Shown: piece by piece, positions 16,072 through 24,808 of the stretch
Layout of the letters: the number at the start of each line of letters is the position of its first letter
Position numbering within the stretch: position 1 is the stretch's first letter
Source of the DNA: CAYZJR01 sp964503045
Lineage (GTDB): Bacteria > Cyanobacteriota > Vampirovibrionia > Obscuribacterales > Obscuribacteraceae
NCBI GenBank assembly: GCA_964503045.1
Contig: CAZCZI010000022.1
Span: 1-64,000 of the forward strand
Length of the DNA: 64,000 nt
Direction: 5' to 3'
Program-made: the position numbers and the translations under genes
Notes under the pieces: model-generated
Told to the model about the DNA's origin: nothing
Database searches by the model: none
Seen by the model: the letters and a program-made list of their open reading frames with translations, nothing else

Positions 16072-16374
16072 TCCGCGGCAGGAGCAGCTTCATAGAAGGG
16101 TTTCGGTTTTCTGTCCGGTTGCTTCCGGAAAGGGTTGGTCCCGTGCGCAAAATGCGTAGCTCGAAAGGTCCAACTGACCGGCACTTCAGGCTCCGGATTC
16201 GCTGCACGGGGATGTGCGTCTCCGGAAATCGTAGAGGTCGATAGTTAACCACCGAGTAGGGAAATTCACGCAACGCAATTCTTGACATCTCCGTCCGCGA
16301 AGGCACCCAACCGGATCAGCCAGCCTGGCGGGCTCTGCATCTGGTTATTAAAATTGTTAAATGTTATGCTGTAA
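16072..16374. other. Intergenic stretch, no gene recognised
   Basis: About 300 bases after the D-aminopeptidase stop. All open frames are short and lack ribosome binding sites. An AT-rich patch with TTATTA...TTATGCT at 16346-16370 may be the promoter of the structured leader that follows. Confidence 0.3.
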
Positions 16375-16484
16375 CCGTGGGAGACCCTCAGATCCCGGGT
16401 ATCTAACAGGTGTAAGCTCCACGGACCAAGCGCTTGAACCGCCAAGCGTGTGCATCCGAGCGCCTGCTCGGACAAATTGTGCAC
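16375..16484 (+). ncRNA. Structured 5' leader of the zinc-ribbon gene, possible riboregulator
   Basis: Three consecutive helices can be drawn. The first is CCGTGG (16375-16380) with CCACGG (16419-16424). The second is CGCTT (16431-16435) with AAGCG (16444-16448). The third is a composite hairpin, GTGCA plus TCCGAGC (16450-16461) with GCTCGGA and TGCAC (16466-16484), interrupted by a 7-base bulge. It ends 41 bases before the ATG at 16526. It matches no riboswitch class I recognise. Structure prediction and comparative covariation would be decisive. Confidence 0.35.
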
Positions 16485-16525
16485 GACGCAATGCGAAACC
16501 AAGTACGACGCAGGGAAATAGACAC

Positions 16526-16990
16526 ATGTTCCATCCTTCTTATCAGCACGTCTCCTTCAGACAACAAATCATCGGACTCAGCCAGAGCTATCCATGCCCG
16601 CGCTGCAGCTGCGGTATTCTCGAGCCCTATGGCTTGACCGAGACATTCCAGTGCAACAGCTGTCTTCGCGGCTTTGTGCCGCTAAGGGGCGGACGATATC
16701 TATATCCGTCGAACCGGCTTGGTTGGAAAGTTGCCCCGACGTTCTGGTGGGATGGTTTGAGATGGCACTGGGCAGGCACAACAGCCACTGCCAAACAATT
16801 GTTCACCATCGTCGCATTGTTTGTTCTTCCGCTTTTGGCGCTTAATGGCGCAATGTTTATGAATGTTTGGCCCGATCGCCCTGATTGGTGCACACCCACA
16901 CTAATGACGGCACTTCTTGGGCTCCTGACAATTCAGACAATCTATTTCCTTTGTTGGGATTTCGACTTCATCTCCAGGCGAAAAGCCTGA
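16526..16990 (+). CDS. Zinc-ribbon protein with two transmembrane helices
   Basis: 154 residues from ATG 16526; the frame is open further upstream but that part lies in the structured leader and shows no protein-like character. Two CxxC-type pairs, CPRCSCG and CNSC (about residues 22-45), form a rubredoxin/zinc-ribbon knuckle. These are followed by the tryptophan-rich GWKVAPTFWWDGLRWHWAG and two membrane helices (about residues 92-110 and 124-145). The family is unknown. The WWDGxRWHW segment resembles SHOCT/DUF2510-type membrane-edge motifs, but I do not assign it. It is 154 bases upstream of rsmH on the same strand. Confidence 0.6.
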   Translation: MFHPSYQHVSFRQQIIGLSQSYPCPRCSCGILEPYGLTETFQCNSCLRGFVPLRGGRYLYPSNRLGWKVAPTFWWDGLRWHWAGTTATAKQLFTIVALFVLPLLALNGAMFMNVWPDRPDWCTPTLMTALLGLLTIQTIYFLCWDFDFISRRKA

Positions 16991-17144
16991 TCGCTTATAG
17001 AAACCAAGTTTTGATTTTCGAGGGCTGAACCGCAAGGTGTCGGCCCTTGGAGCTTTTTGAAGAATGCCCAGGGAAAGGCACGGTGCTATAGTCTTAGCGA
17101 TCATGAACATCCTTGACACACCAACGAAGCGAATTTGATTTCGA

Positions 17145-18125
17145 ATGACCGATGAATCGAGTCAGTTGAAGAGCCAACATGCGCCGGTCATGCTCGAAGA
17201 AGCGGTTGACCTTCTTGATGTTCGTGCCGGTCTGACTTATGTCGATGCCACCGCCGGCGGAGGGGGGCATCTTTCAAGAATCTTGGAGGCAACGGCGGGA
17301 AGCGATAGCAAAGTTGTAGGCATAGATCGCGACCTAGATTCGCTCAATGCTTTGAAAGTGCGTCTTGGAGATCGTGTAACCCTCATTCACTCTAACTTCG
17401 CAGATCTCAAAGAGGAGCTTGCCCAAATTGGTATCAACACCGTGAGCGGTGGCATACTTGCTGACCTCGGTGTTTCCTCTATGCAACTTGACGACCCTGA
17501 AAGAGGCTTCAGCTTTCTAAAAGAGGGTCCTCTGGATATGCGCATGGACCGCAATCAGAAGACGACAGCAGAGCATTTGGTAAATGCACTCGATGAAAAA
17601 GAGCTTGCAAATATCATCTTCGACTATGGCGAGGAGCGCGAAAGCAGAGCGATTGCAAGGGCAATAATTTCACGCAGACCAATCACTACGACTACACAGC
17701 TTGCTGACATCGTGGCCGGTGCCTTAACAAAAGCTCGATATCGCAAGCATGGCGGAGCCCGAAAGCGCGGTGCAACGGACGTTTCGCATCCCGCAACTCG
17801 AACATTTCAAGCAATTAGAATTGCCGTTAACAACGAATTGCAAAGTGTGGAAAAATTTTTAGAAGACGCCCTGTCAATCCTGGCTCCGGGCGCCCGTCTG
17901 GCTGTTATCACTTTTCATAGTCTCGAAGATCGATTGGTTAAGCAATTTTTCAGACAAGCGGCATCAACCTGCGTATGCCCGCCCAGGATGCCCGTTTGCA
18001 CCTGTGGGAAAAAGCAGGAGTTGCTGATAATTACGCGCAAACCTGTGTGTGCCAGCGATCAAGAAGTGCTTGCCAATATACGTAGTCGTAGTGCTAAACT
18101 ACGAGCAGGAATTAAGGTCGTTTAG
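17145..18125 (+). CDS. rsmH: 16S rRNA (cytosine-1402 N4)-methyltransferase
   Basis: 326 residues, usual length. HAPVMLEEAVDLL at the start, YVDATAGGGGHL as SAM motif I, GGILADLGVSSMQLDDPERG and GPLDMRMD are all RsmH (MraW) hallmarks, as is the late ITFHSLEDRLVKQFF. Known role: N4-methylation of C1402 in 16S rRNA at the P site. As in most bacteria it heads a division and wall cluster, here rsmH-ftsL-ftsI-murJ. Confidence 0.96.
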   Translation: MTDESSQLKSQHAPVMLEEAVDLLDVRAGLTYVDATAGGGGHLSRILEATAGSDSKVVGIDRDLDSLNALKVRLGDRVTLIHSNFADLKEELAQIGINTVSGGILADLGVSSMQLDDPERGFSFLKEGPLDMRMDRNQKTTAEHLVNALDEKELANIIFDYGEERESRAIARAIISRRPITTTTQLADIVAGALTKARYRKHGGARKRGATDVSHPATRTFQAIRIAVNNELQSVEKFLEDALSILAPGARLAVITFHSLEDRLVKQFFRQAASTCVCPPRMPVCTCGKKQELLIITRKPVCASDQEVLANIRSRSAKLRAGIKVV

Positions 18126-18133
18126 GAGTATAT

Positions 18134-18691
18134 ATGACGAGCACCGTTCAAAAACGAAGAACGCCTCCGGTAAGTCTAACGACAAACTACTCACAAAGCT
18201 CCAAAACCTCGCAGCCAAGCACGGCTTCCAACACCAAGACATTTCAACGCGCCACGATGCCGGTCTCTTTGATGACATCGAGTGCGGTGCCAGTTCAACA
18301 CGAACCGGTTTACAGACCGCATCTGGAAGTAATCGAAAACAACGTCCGCGCCGTCAGAAAGAACGGACTTCTCGCCAGAGCAAACAAGGCACTACAGGCA
18401 GTGCTGGTACTTTTGTGCGGTGTCACCATAGTTGGTTACGGACTCGATGTGGCGACATCCAACGATGTCGGCCGTCTGCAAGACCAAGCCAGAAGACTCA
18501 ACGAGCAAAATTCCGAAATGTCAGCCAACCTGCTCAAGCAGATCTCCTACCAGGGGATTCAAGATAGCGTTGTTGGACGATTTGGGCTAAGAACCCCCGG
18601 TGAAGTTATTATTGTCAAGGAGATCGCTCCACCAGCCCCTGTCAGATTCAAGGCTGCGCGCCCGCGTCTGCCGCTGATGACAGGCTTTTAA
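18134..18691 (+). CDS. ftsL: FtsL-like septal protein
   Basis: 185 residues, recognised mainly from topology and position between rsmH and ftsI. The cytoplasmic N-terminus is long and Ser/Thr-rich (about 85 residues). A single membrane helix follows (about ALQAVLVLLCGVTIVGYGLD), then a short coiled-coil-like periplasmic segment (DVGRLQDQARRLNEQNSEMS) and a small end domain with GRFGLRTPGEVIIV, the pattern seen at FtsL/FtsB C-termini. It would bridge FtsB/FtsQ and FtsW/FtsI. Starts 8 bases after rsmH. Confidence 0.7.
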   Translation: MTSTVQKRRTPPVSLTTNYSQSSKTSQPSTASNTKTFQRATMPVSLMTSSAVPVQHEPVYRPHLEVIENNVRAVRKNGLLARANKALQAVLVLLCGVTIVGYGLDVATSNDVGRLQDQARRLNEQNSEMSANLLKQISYQGIQDSVVGRFGLRTPGEVIIVKEIAPPAPVRFKAARPRLPLMTGF

Positions 18692-18786
18692 AGAGGAAAA
18701 GGCTCTAAAGACATACAAGGATGACTCCCCTTGTGTTTAAGTAGTAAGGCAAAATCCAGCCGGCCAGAAGCCTGGAGTTCGATTTA

Positions 18787-20649
18787 GTGGCGAAGACCCT
18801 AGTAGAAAGAAACGAAACAACTCCCAGGCGCAGCATCCCCCTTCGGAGACGACCAAAGTCTCCATTGTGGCGGTTGAGAATCTGGCAGATTCTAATGCTC
18901 GTGGGCTTGGCAGGCATAATCGCCCGTCTCTATTATTTGCAGGTGATGAACGGCTCACTATTGGCCGACAAAGCCGCTGTACAACGCCAACAAACGAATT
19001 TGTTGGTGCATCGAGGTGCCATCACCGACAGGCATGGTTTTCCACTTGCGATTGATACCACCAGATATGATGTGTATGTCCATCCTGAGCTTCTGAAAGC
19101 CGGGCAAAGAGAGGCATCTGAAACAATTGCCCGCATCACCAAACAAGACCCTAATAAAGTCTACAAGCTTTTAACGGCTGGATATCCAGTAGTTACCATC
19201 GCCCGCCACCTTGAGCGCGAATCAATCGACGAGTTGCAGACTCTCAATTGGACCGGCATAGACGTTGTACCTCGCCCGTTTAGACACTATCCCGAGCGGC
19301 AATTGGCCGCGCACTTGCTCGGTTACGTCAATATGGATACGCGCGGGCAAGGCGGTATCGAACAAGCTGTGGAGAACTCTCTGACCGACACAGGAAAGAT
19401 TCCGAAGCCGCAACTCGATGGCAGAGGCAAAACCATTCTTCTTCCTCATAAAGAACCGACATGGGACATCACACCTCCTTTGGGACGCCATGTCGAGCTT
19501 ACGATCGACAATTACTTGCAGCATTTAGCAGAGAAAGAGTTGTTCGCCATGGCCAAGCACTCGCATGCATTGAAAGCGAGCGCCATCATTACAGATCCCA
19601 CCAATGGTGAGATTCTCGCGTGGGCTAACTACCCGTCTTACGATCCAAATGAGTACTCGAAGTTTCCTTTCGAAGTAACGAAGAACTGGTCGATGGTTGA
19701 CGTATATCAGCCAGGCTCTACCTTCAAAGTCATTACAGTCGCCTCAGGACTCGATACCGGCGTCATCAAGCCCAACTCTACCTTCTATGACGGCGGTTCA
19801 CTTCGAGTAGGCAACCGAACGATTCGCAACCATGACGGTGGTCACGGCACGCTCGATCTTCTGCATCTCTTCATTCACTCGAGCAACATTGCCTCGGCTC
19901 AGATTGGTATGGCGATGACTCCCAAACAATTCCACACAAAATTGAAAGACTTCGGCATTGGCCAACCAACCGGAATTGATCTGCCTGGAGAATCACAAGG
20001 ATTGCTGCTCGACTGGAAGTATTGGAAGCCTGTCGATGCGGCTACCACAGGATTCGGTCAAGGTGCCATCGCGGTCACGCCACTACAGCTGGTGGGTGCC
20101 GTTGGTGCCATCGCCAATAGTGGCACATGGGTTCAACCGCACTTAATTCGACGAGTGTATGATCCCCGCACCGGCGTCACCGAAAAATGGACGGAGCCCA
20201 AGAAACGCCAGGCATGTGCCAAGGAATATGCCAAACTGGTGTCGTCGCTTCTGGGCGACAACATCGCAATGGGTACGCAAATAGCAGGGCAAGTGCCGGG
20301 ATATCGAGTCGCGGGTAAGACAGGAACAGCACAGAAGGTCTCTGCCAGCGGTCGTGGCTATCTCGCCGGCCAGACCATCGCATCGTTTATCGGCTTTTTG
20401 CCTGCCGAGAATCCACAACTTCTTTGCTTAGTGGTAGTGGATAGCCCTCAAACAGACGGACGCTGGGGCAACACAATTGCAGGACCAGTCTTCAACGCCA
20501 TAACCATGGAGGCTGCGCGTTACCTAGGCGTTCCACCAAGCCCACCGAGCGGCAAGCAGGGCATTCGCGAACCCAAGCCAGTGATACCACCTTCGGTGAA
20601 GTACGCTGCGGAGCTTGGCGGTAAGGAACCGGAAAGTGTCCCAAGATGA
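18787..20649 (+). CDS. ftsI: Class B penicillin-binding protein, septal transpeptidase
   Basis: 620 residues from GTG 18787. One N-terminal membrane anchor (IWQILMLVGLAGIIARLYYL), a dimerisation domain, then the transpeptidase with S311-x-x-K314 in PGSTFKVITV, the SSN triad near 366-368 (HSSNIAS) and K511-T-G in AGKTGTAQK. It crosslinks septal peptidoglycan at mid-cell. The C-terminal 40 residues are a Pro/Lys-rich tail. The 3' end overlaps murJ. Between ftsL and this gene lies a small ACAAGG/CCTTGT hairpin (18715-18734) without clear terminator character. Confidence 0.93.
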   Translation: MAKTLVERNETTPRRSIPLRRRPKSPLWRLRIWQILMLVGLAGIIARLYYLQVMNGSLLADKAAVQRQQTNLLVHRGAITDRHGFPLAIDTTRYDVYVHPELLKAGQREASETIARITKQDPNKVYKLLTAGYPVVTIARHLERESIDELQTLNWTGIDVVPRPFRHYPERQLAAHLLGYVNMDTRGQGGIEQAVENSLTDTGKIPKPQLDGRGKTILLPHKEPTWDITPPLGRHVELTIDNYLQHLAEKELFAMAKHSHALKASAIITDPTNGEILAWANYPSYDPNEYSKFPFEVTKNWSMVDVYQPGSTFKVITVASGLDTGVIKPNSTFYDGGSLRVGNRTIRNHDGGHGTLDLLHLFIHSSNIASAQIGMAMTPKQFHTKLKDFGIGQPTGIDLPGESQGLLLDWKYWKPVDAATTGFGQGAIAVTPLQLVGAVGAIANSGTWVQPHLIRRVYDPRTGVTEKWTEPKKRQACAKEYAKLVSSLLGDNIAMGTQIAGQVPGYRVAGKTGTAQKVSASGRGYLAGQTIASFIGFLPAENPQLLCLVVVDSPQTDGRWGNTIAGPVFNAITMEAARYLGVPPSPPSGKQGIREPKPVIPPSVKYAAELGGKEPESVPR

Positions 20650-22294
20650 GCCTGTAGAGAAGACTGAAAAGGCTCCGAGAATTGCAAAAACTTTCGGGCT
20701 CGTATCGAGTCTGAACCTTATTTCGAAGGGCTTTGGATTCTTGCGCGACGTGGTCGTCTTGCAAGCGATTGGCACATCGCTAATCGCCGATGCATTCAAC
20801 TATGCAACCCTGCTTTCCGGAAACGTACTTGTGCTCTTCGGAGGAATCGGCGGGCCGTTTCACCAGTCAGCAAATACTGTTTTGGGAAAGAGAAAAGGCG
20901 ATGTTGACTTAGGGAAGCTGGTTGCTCAGCTGTTTCTTTATACGTTTTTTGTGATGTCAGCGATTGCGGGATTGGTCTGGTTATTTTGTCCGCAAATAAC
21001 GGACTTTGTGGTTCATGGTGCAGAGACTCTCGCCAGAGTTCATCATACGCCTGAATATCAGGCGAAGTTGTGCGAAGAGACTGTGAAACAGCTGAGAATT
21101 ATGGTTCCACTGATTACCATTTCAGGACTGTTGGGACTTGCTTGTGGCGTGTCTAACGCACACGGGAAAGTCTTTGCTCCATCGCTGGCACCGATCATGG
21201 CCAGCCTTGCCATTATCGTGGCAATGGTCTTATTCAAATGCAACCATATTCCAGACGATCAAGCAGGCATCTATTTGGCAGTGGGTGCATTGGTCGGCGC
21301 TGTTATGCAGCTTCTGGTGCAGTTGCCGGAGATGTTCCAACTGAAGCTGAAGTGGGGGCTGCCACTCAAGCCAGAGCCCGGTTTTAAGAGCTATTGCGAT
21401 ATGCTCTTTCCTCTTGCCTTGAGTACATCGGTCGGTCAGTTGATGGTGTACATCGATGCATTCTTCTGTATGCAGCTTCAAGAAGGAGCATGGACCGCAG
21501 TTCTCAACGCCAATAGGCTTCTGCAGCTCCCTCTGGGGGTTTTGCTCATCGGTATGTTGATACCTTTGAATAATCGCTTTAACGAGCTCATCTTGCAAAA
21601 CAAGACTGAAGAACTGAAAGAGACATTCAGACGAGGATTGCGTGGTCTCTGGTTTATATCCATGCCGATTGCGATGATACTAATTGCGATACCAGGTCCA
21701 ATCGTTCAATTTCTGTTTGAGCGAGGCAGATTTGATGCTACATCGCGCGAGCTGTTTGTTGCCGTTCTTCTATTTTCGGCGCCATCAATGTTCTTCTATC
21801 TTGCGCGCGACATGACCGGGCGTGTATTCATGGCATACGAAGATACCAAAACTCCGCTGTACGTTGGGCTCGTGTCACTTTGTTTGATTAAGCCTCTAGC
21901 TAACTATTTGATGGTGGGGCCCCTTGGTGTAAGCGGCATCGCGCTTTCGACTACAATCGTAACGCTCTTCAATCTGTCAATGTTGTGGATATTCCTGATC
22001 CGAAAGCTAGGCAATATGGGAACCATTAGTCTAATTCGACCAGTGGTAATCATGCTTGTGGCATCTGGCGCTTGTGGTGGAATCGCATATTTTCTACACA
22101 TGAAACTATCCGAGTTGCTTCCTGCAGACATGGTAAAGCTGCCCATGGGAATCTCGCTTACCTTGGCAGTGGATGTCGGAATCTCCACTATAGTTGGATT
22201 CTTAGTCTATGCAGCAATCTGTTTCGCCTGCAAACTCGAAGAAACTCAAATGGTAATGAAGCTACTGAATCGATTCGCGCGCGTCAAGTCCTGA
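20636..22294 (+). CDS. murJ: Lipid II flippase MurJ/MviN
   Basis: 552 residues from GTG 20636, preferred because AAGGA lies at a good distance upstream; TTG 20615 would add seven residues. Either start lies inside the end of ftsI, so the two are coupled. About 14 membrane helices. Family features: the N-terminal GLVSSLNLISKGFGFLRDVV, the Gly-rich GGIGGPFHQSANTVLG, and FERGRFDATSR with the conserved Arg and aromatic residues. MurJ moves lipid-linked peptidoglycan precursor across the inner membrane. The 3' end overlaps the convergent GAF-like gene by 33 bases. Confidence 0.92.
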   Translation: MSQDEPVEKTEKAPRIAKTFGLVSSLNLISKGFGFLRDVVVLQAIGTSLIADAFNYATLLSGNVLVLFGGIGGPFHQSANTVLGKRKGDVDLGKLVAQLFLYTFFVMSAIAGLVWLFCPQITDFVVHGAETLARVHHTPEYQAKLCEETVKQLRIMVPLITISGLLGLACGVSNAHGKVFAPSLAPIMASLAIIVAMVLFKCNHIPDDQAGIYLAVGALVGAVMQLLVQLPEMFQLKLKWGLPLKPEPGFKSYCDMLFPLALSTSVGQLMVYIDAFFCMQLQEGAWTAVLNANRLLQLPLGVLLIGMLIPLNNRFNELILQNKTEELKETFRRGLRGLWFISMPIAMILIAIPGPIVQFLFERGRFDATSRELFVAVLLFSAPSMFFYLARDMTGRVFMAYEDTKTPLYVGLVSLCLIKPLANYLMVGPLGVSGIALSTTIVTLFNLSMLWIFLIRKLGNMGTISLIRPVVIMLVASGACGGIAYFLHMKLSELLPADMVKLPMGISLTLAVDVGISTIVGFLVYAAICFACKLEETQMVMKLLNRFARVKS

Positions 22295-23065
22295 CACCGC
22301 GCGGGCGGGCGGGGCAAAGACGCGACCGCTGGAGACTTGAAGCAGCGCTGTTTTGGTGCTCAATGCCAAAGGCTTGAATAACTCAGCCGTCTTAAATGAA
22401 ACGCGTACGCGCGAAAAGAGAATCACTGCAAAGATGTCGCCTGAATTGAGCATCCCGCCGAATCCGAGAACCGACTTTACGCCATATGGTTCGACAAAAT
22501 CCTTTTGTGCATAAATGTAGGGGCAACCTAATGCGTCTTGCACGAAGAAAGCATTGAAACTGATCTGCTCGTTGTCGACCATCTTGAGGGCGTTGCCTTC
22601 ATCCAATTGCAAATCCACAAGTGCGCCCAGATCCACACCAAACTGATTGATCAAAACACCCATCATGGGAAACTCTTTCACCAATTCGCGACTTGCCAGT
22701 GGAATTACTTGATGGTGTTGCGATGATTGACGCTTGTTCCAACTCTCTTCATCACCTGCCGTACCCATCAAAGTCAGGCAGCGCATGCGGCTTTTGACTG
22801 GTCCGCTGGGGTGTTCAAGCTCGCCGCGTTCCATCATTTTGTTGACTTGTCTGGCTAGCTCGGGCTCGAGCTCGTTATATGGATGTGTCTTGAATAGTCT
22901 CGCCAATACAAAAGCCGAGCGCTCCCCGTCAGAGAAGTTCTCTTTGAGGTAGCAAACGATTCGTTGCGACACTTCCTCAAAACTGTCAGCACCTCGCCCC
23001 AGCTCGCGAATATCTTCGCCGCAAGCGGACATGTCTGTGAGGTTGAACTGATCGAGCAAAAACAT
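22262..23065 (-). CDS. Standalone GAF-like sensory protein
   Basis: 267 residues. The C-terminal half, VKSVLGFGGMLNSGDIFAVI through KTAELFKPLALSTKTALL, matches a GAF-like module usually found attached to histidine kinases and other signalling proteins. Here no output domain is attached. The N-terminal half is helical (DIRELGRGADSFEEVSQRIV), possibly a dimerisation or partner-binding region. Likely a cytoplasmic ligand or redox sensor acting on a separate partner; ligand unknown. It is convergent with murJ. Confidence 0.6.
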   Translation of the reverse strand: MFLLDQFNLTDMSACGEDIRELGRGADSFEEVSQRIVCYLKENFSDGERSAFVLARLFKTHPYNELEPELARQVNKMMERGELEHPSGPVKSRMRCLTLMGTAGDEESWNKRQSSQHHQVIPLASRELVKEFPMMGVLINQFGVDLGALVDLQLDEGNALKMVDNEQISFNAFFVQDALGCPYIYAQKDFVEPYGVKSVLGFGGMLNSGDIFAVILFSRVRVSFKTAELFKPLALSTKTALLQVSSGRVFAPPARAVSGLDARESIQ

Positions 23066-23301
23066 ATGTCAGCCTCGGTAAGGTTACCCCGGGCAACACA
23101 GACTCCAAATTGAATTATCCTTTCCTGTACTGATTAATCTACCCACCCACTACCAGGAATCGTTGGTGATCTAGGGCAAGCCATTGCGGATTAGGGGAAA
23201 TCTGTTTCGACCTTAAGCTGCAGAGCCCGCTGGCGGGGATTTCACTAGATAGAGTTAGATCTGCAAACAAGATGAACTTATGGGGGGTATCGAGTTAGAT
23301 A

Positions 23302-23742
23302 CTATCGAGTCTTTGCCCACTCGCGCATTCTGAACGCTTGTTGGGCTCTGCGTTCTTCTGCGGAATTCGAAGTTGCAAACGGTACTGGTGCGGCAGGAGG
23401 AGCTGAATAGACACGTGTCTGCCGGGATATTGGCTCTCGGTTACTTGGCGAATAGTTGGTTGCCTTAGCGTTAACATTGATCTCTGTTTCCGCCGCTGCG
23501 CAGTAGTGTTGTTCATCTAGTCCGTACACGCGTGTGACGTCCTTCCAATTGCCTCTAAGCGAGGGAGGTCGCTTAAACAGAGCATGGGCACGCTCTGAAT
23601 CTGATAGTAAAAACAAAATGCACATGACCGAACTCGCTCCTAAAAACAGAAGCAATAGTTGGAGCCATGTGACTGACGTCACCAAGTAACACATGGAAGC
23701 AGTAGCCGCCATGAGGCAAATCATTTTCAAGTGACAGCGCAT
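23302..23742 (-). CDS. Hypothetical small membrane protein
   Basis: 146 residues. Two membrane helices at about residues 5-22 and 25-47 (TWLQLLLLFLGASSVMCILF), then a soluble tail rich in Ala/Pro/Arg ending RRAQQAFRMREWAKTR. Not recognised; supported by topology and an open frame with no competing gene. Start could instead be the Met at residue 7. Confidence 0.45.
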   Translation of the reverse strand: MRCHLKMICLMAATASMCYLVTSVTWLQLLLLFLGASSVMCILFLLSDSERAHALFKRPPSLRGNWKDVTRVYGLDEQHYCAAAETEINVNAKATNYSPSNREPISRQTRVYSAPPAAPVPFATSNSAEERRAQQAFRMREWAKTR

Positions 23743-24004
23743 TTAACGCAACACCCGTGCACCACAGAGAGTAATATTCGATTTTCGAAAGTGGATATAC
23801 AATACACTACCGATGCTGCACCGAGAAGTGTCTTTTGTGATGATCCGGTCGATTTATAGGTAGCACCACATATGGGGTCAAACACTTTGACTTCCAAAGG
23901 TGCCATCAATAGTGGCTTTCGGAAGGCAGATAAATTTGAACCATACATTTGGCTGGGTTCAAATCAACTCAAAAAAACTTTTTTTGTTCGAACTGTTATC
24001 GGAC

Positions 24005-24808
24005 CTACTGAAAGGAAGCAGGCTCTGAAGAAGGGGCGCCGGTGCCGCCTTCCGGAGATCCGGAAGAACTCGCCCCCCCACCGGTGTTACCTGCTTGCGG
24101 TTGTGCCGGTGGTGCCTGCGGTTGTGACATAGGCGGAGGGAATTGTTGCATCGGCGGTGGGAAAACGTCGCTGGCAGGCGGCGGAAAGACGTTGCTTTGA
24201 CCTTGTGGTGCCTGCGGTGCGCCTTGTCCAAGTGGTGCGCCATTGCCCTGCGGTGGCGCCTCCATTGAACCACTCGAAGGTGGCTGAGCCAATTCCGACA
24301 TCTTGGAGCTCTGCCAGGTCGACCCGTCTGCAAACTTGACTTGAAGCGCTCTTACTTTTATTTGAGTCGAACGCGGGTCGACTCTCTCATGACGCCACTT
24401 CTGCGATTTCTGCATTCCAGGTCCCAACAAGGACATGTCGGGAGCATGAAAAGTTCCTCGGTCTTTGCCGCTTTCATCGGTAAAACGAATTCTGAATTTG
24501 ACGGCGGCTACCTGCCGGTCGGAAATATTTTTGTAGTCAATATAAATTCTTGAGGCAAGAGGAATATCAAAGGGGTCGAGGTCCAGCTCGGTTTTTGCTA
24601 ACGTTACGTCTATGGGACTACCGGGTTCAGCTAAAAATTCTGCCTGAAGCGGTCGAACTTTAACAGGCTCTTGAGCGTTTACATAATAGGTAGGCGCAGG
24701 AGGCAAGAACGAAATGGCAACCAAACCCAATCCATATAGACAGGATAGACAGGGACGCAGTCTCCTTCTCAAGTTAATAAGAGGCAACTTGCTGAAATTG
24801 CTTGTCAT
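24005..24808 (-). CDS. Exported protein with C-terminal Pro/Gln-rich tail
   Basis: 267 residues from ATG 24806-24808, chosen because GAGGAG (24819-24824) lies 10 bases upstream; the open frame itself extends to 24883. N-terminal signal segment (PCLSCLYGLGLVAISFLPPA). The middle (about residues 60-170) looks like an Ig/beta-sandwich domain (SRIYIDYKNISDRQVAAVKF, then RIRFTDESGK). The last 85 residues are Pro/Gln/Gly-rich low complexity. Unknown function; periplasmic or surface. Its 5' end overlaps the divergent nucleotidase gene by 95 bases. Confidence 0.65.
   Translation of the reverse strand: MTSNFSKLPLINLRRRLRPCLSCLYGLGLVAISFLPPAPTYYVNAQEPVKVRPLQAEFLAEPGSPIDVTLAKTELDLDPFDIPLASRIYIDYKNISDRQVAAVKFRIRFTDESGKDRGTFHAPDMSLLGPGMQKSQKWRHERVDPRSTQIKVRALQVKFADGSTWQSSKMSELAQPPSSGSMEAPPQGNGAPLGQGAPQAPQGQSNVFPPPASDVFPPPMQQFPPPMSQPQAPPAQPQAGNTGGGASSSGSPEGGTGAPSSEPASFQ

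Noticed and set aside
16361..16525. Upstream extension of the zinc-ribbon gene
   Set aside because: Lies in the structured leader, has Cys/Arg-rich random composition, and the ATG at 16526 gives a clean start to the zinc-ribbon domain.
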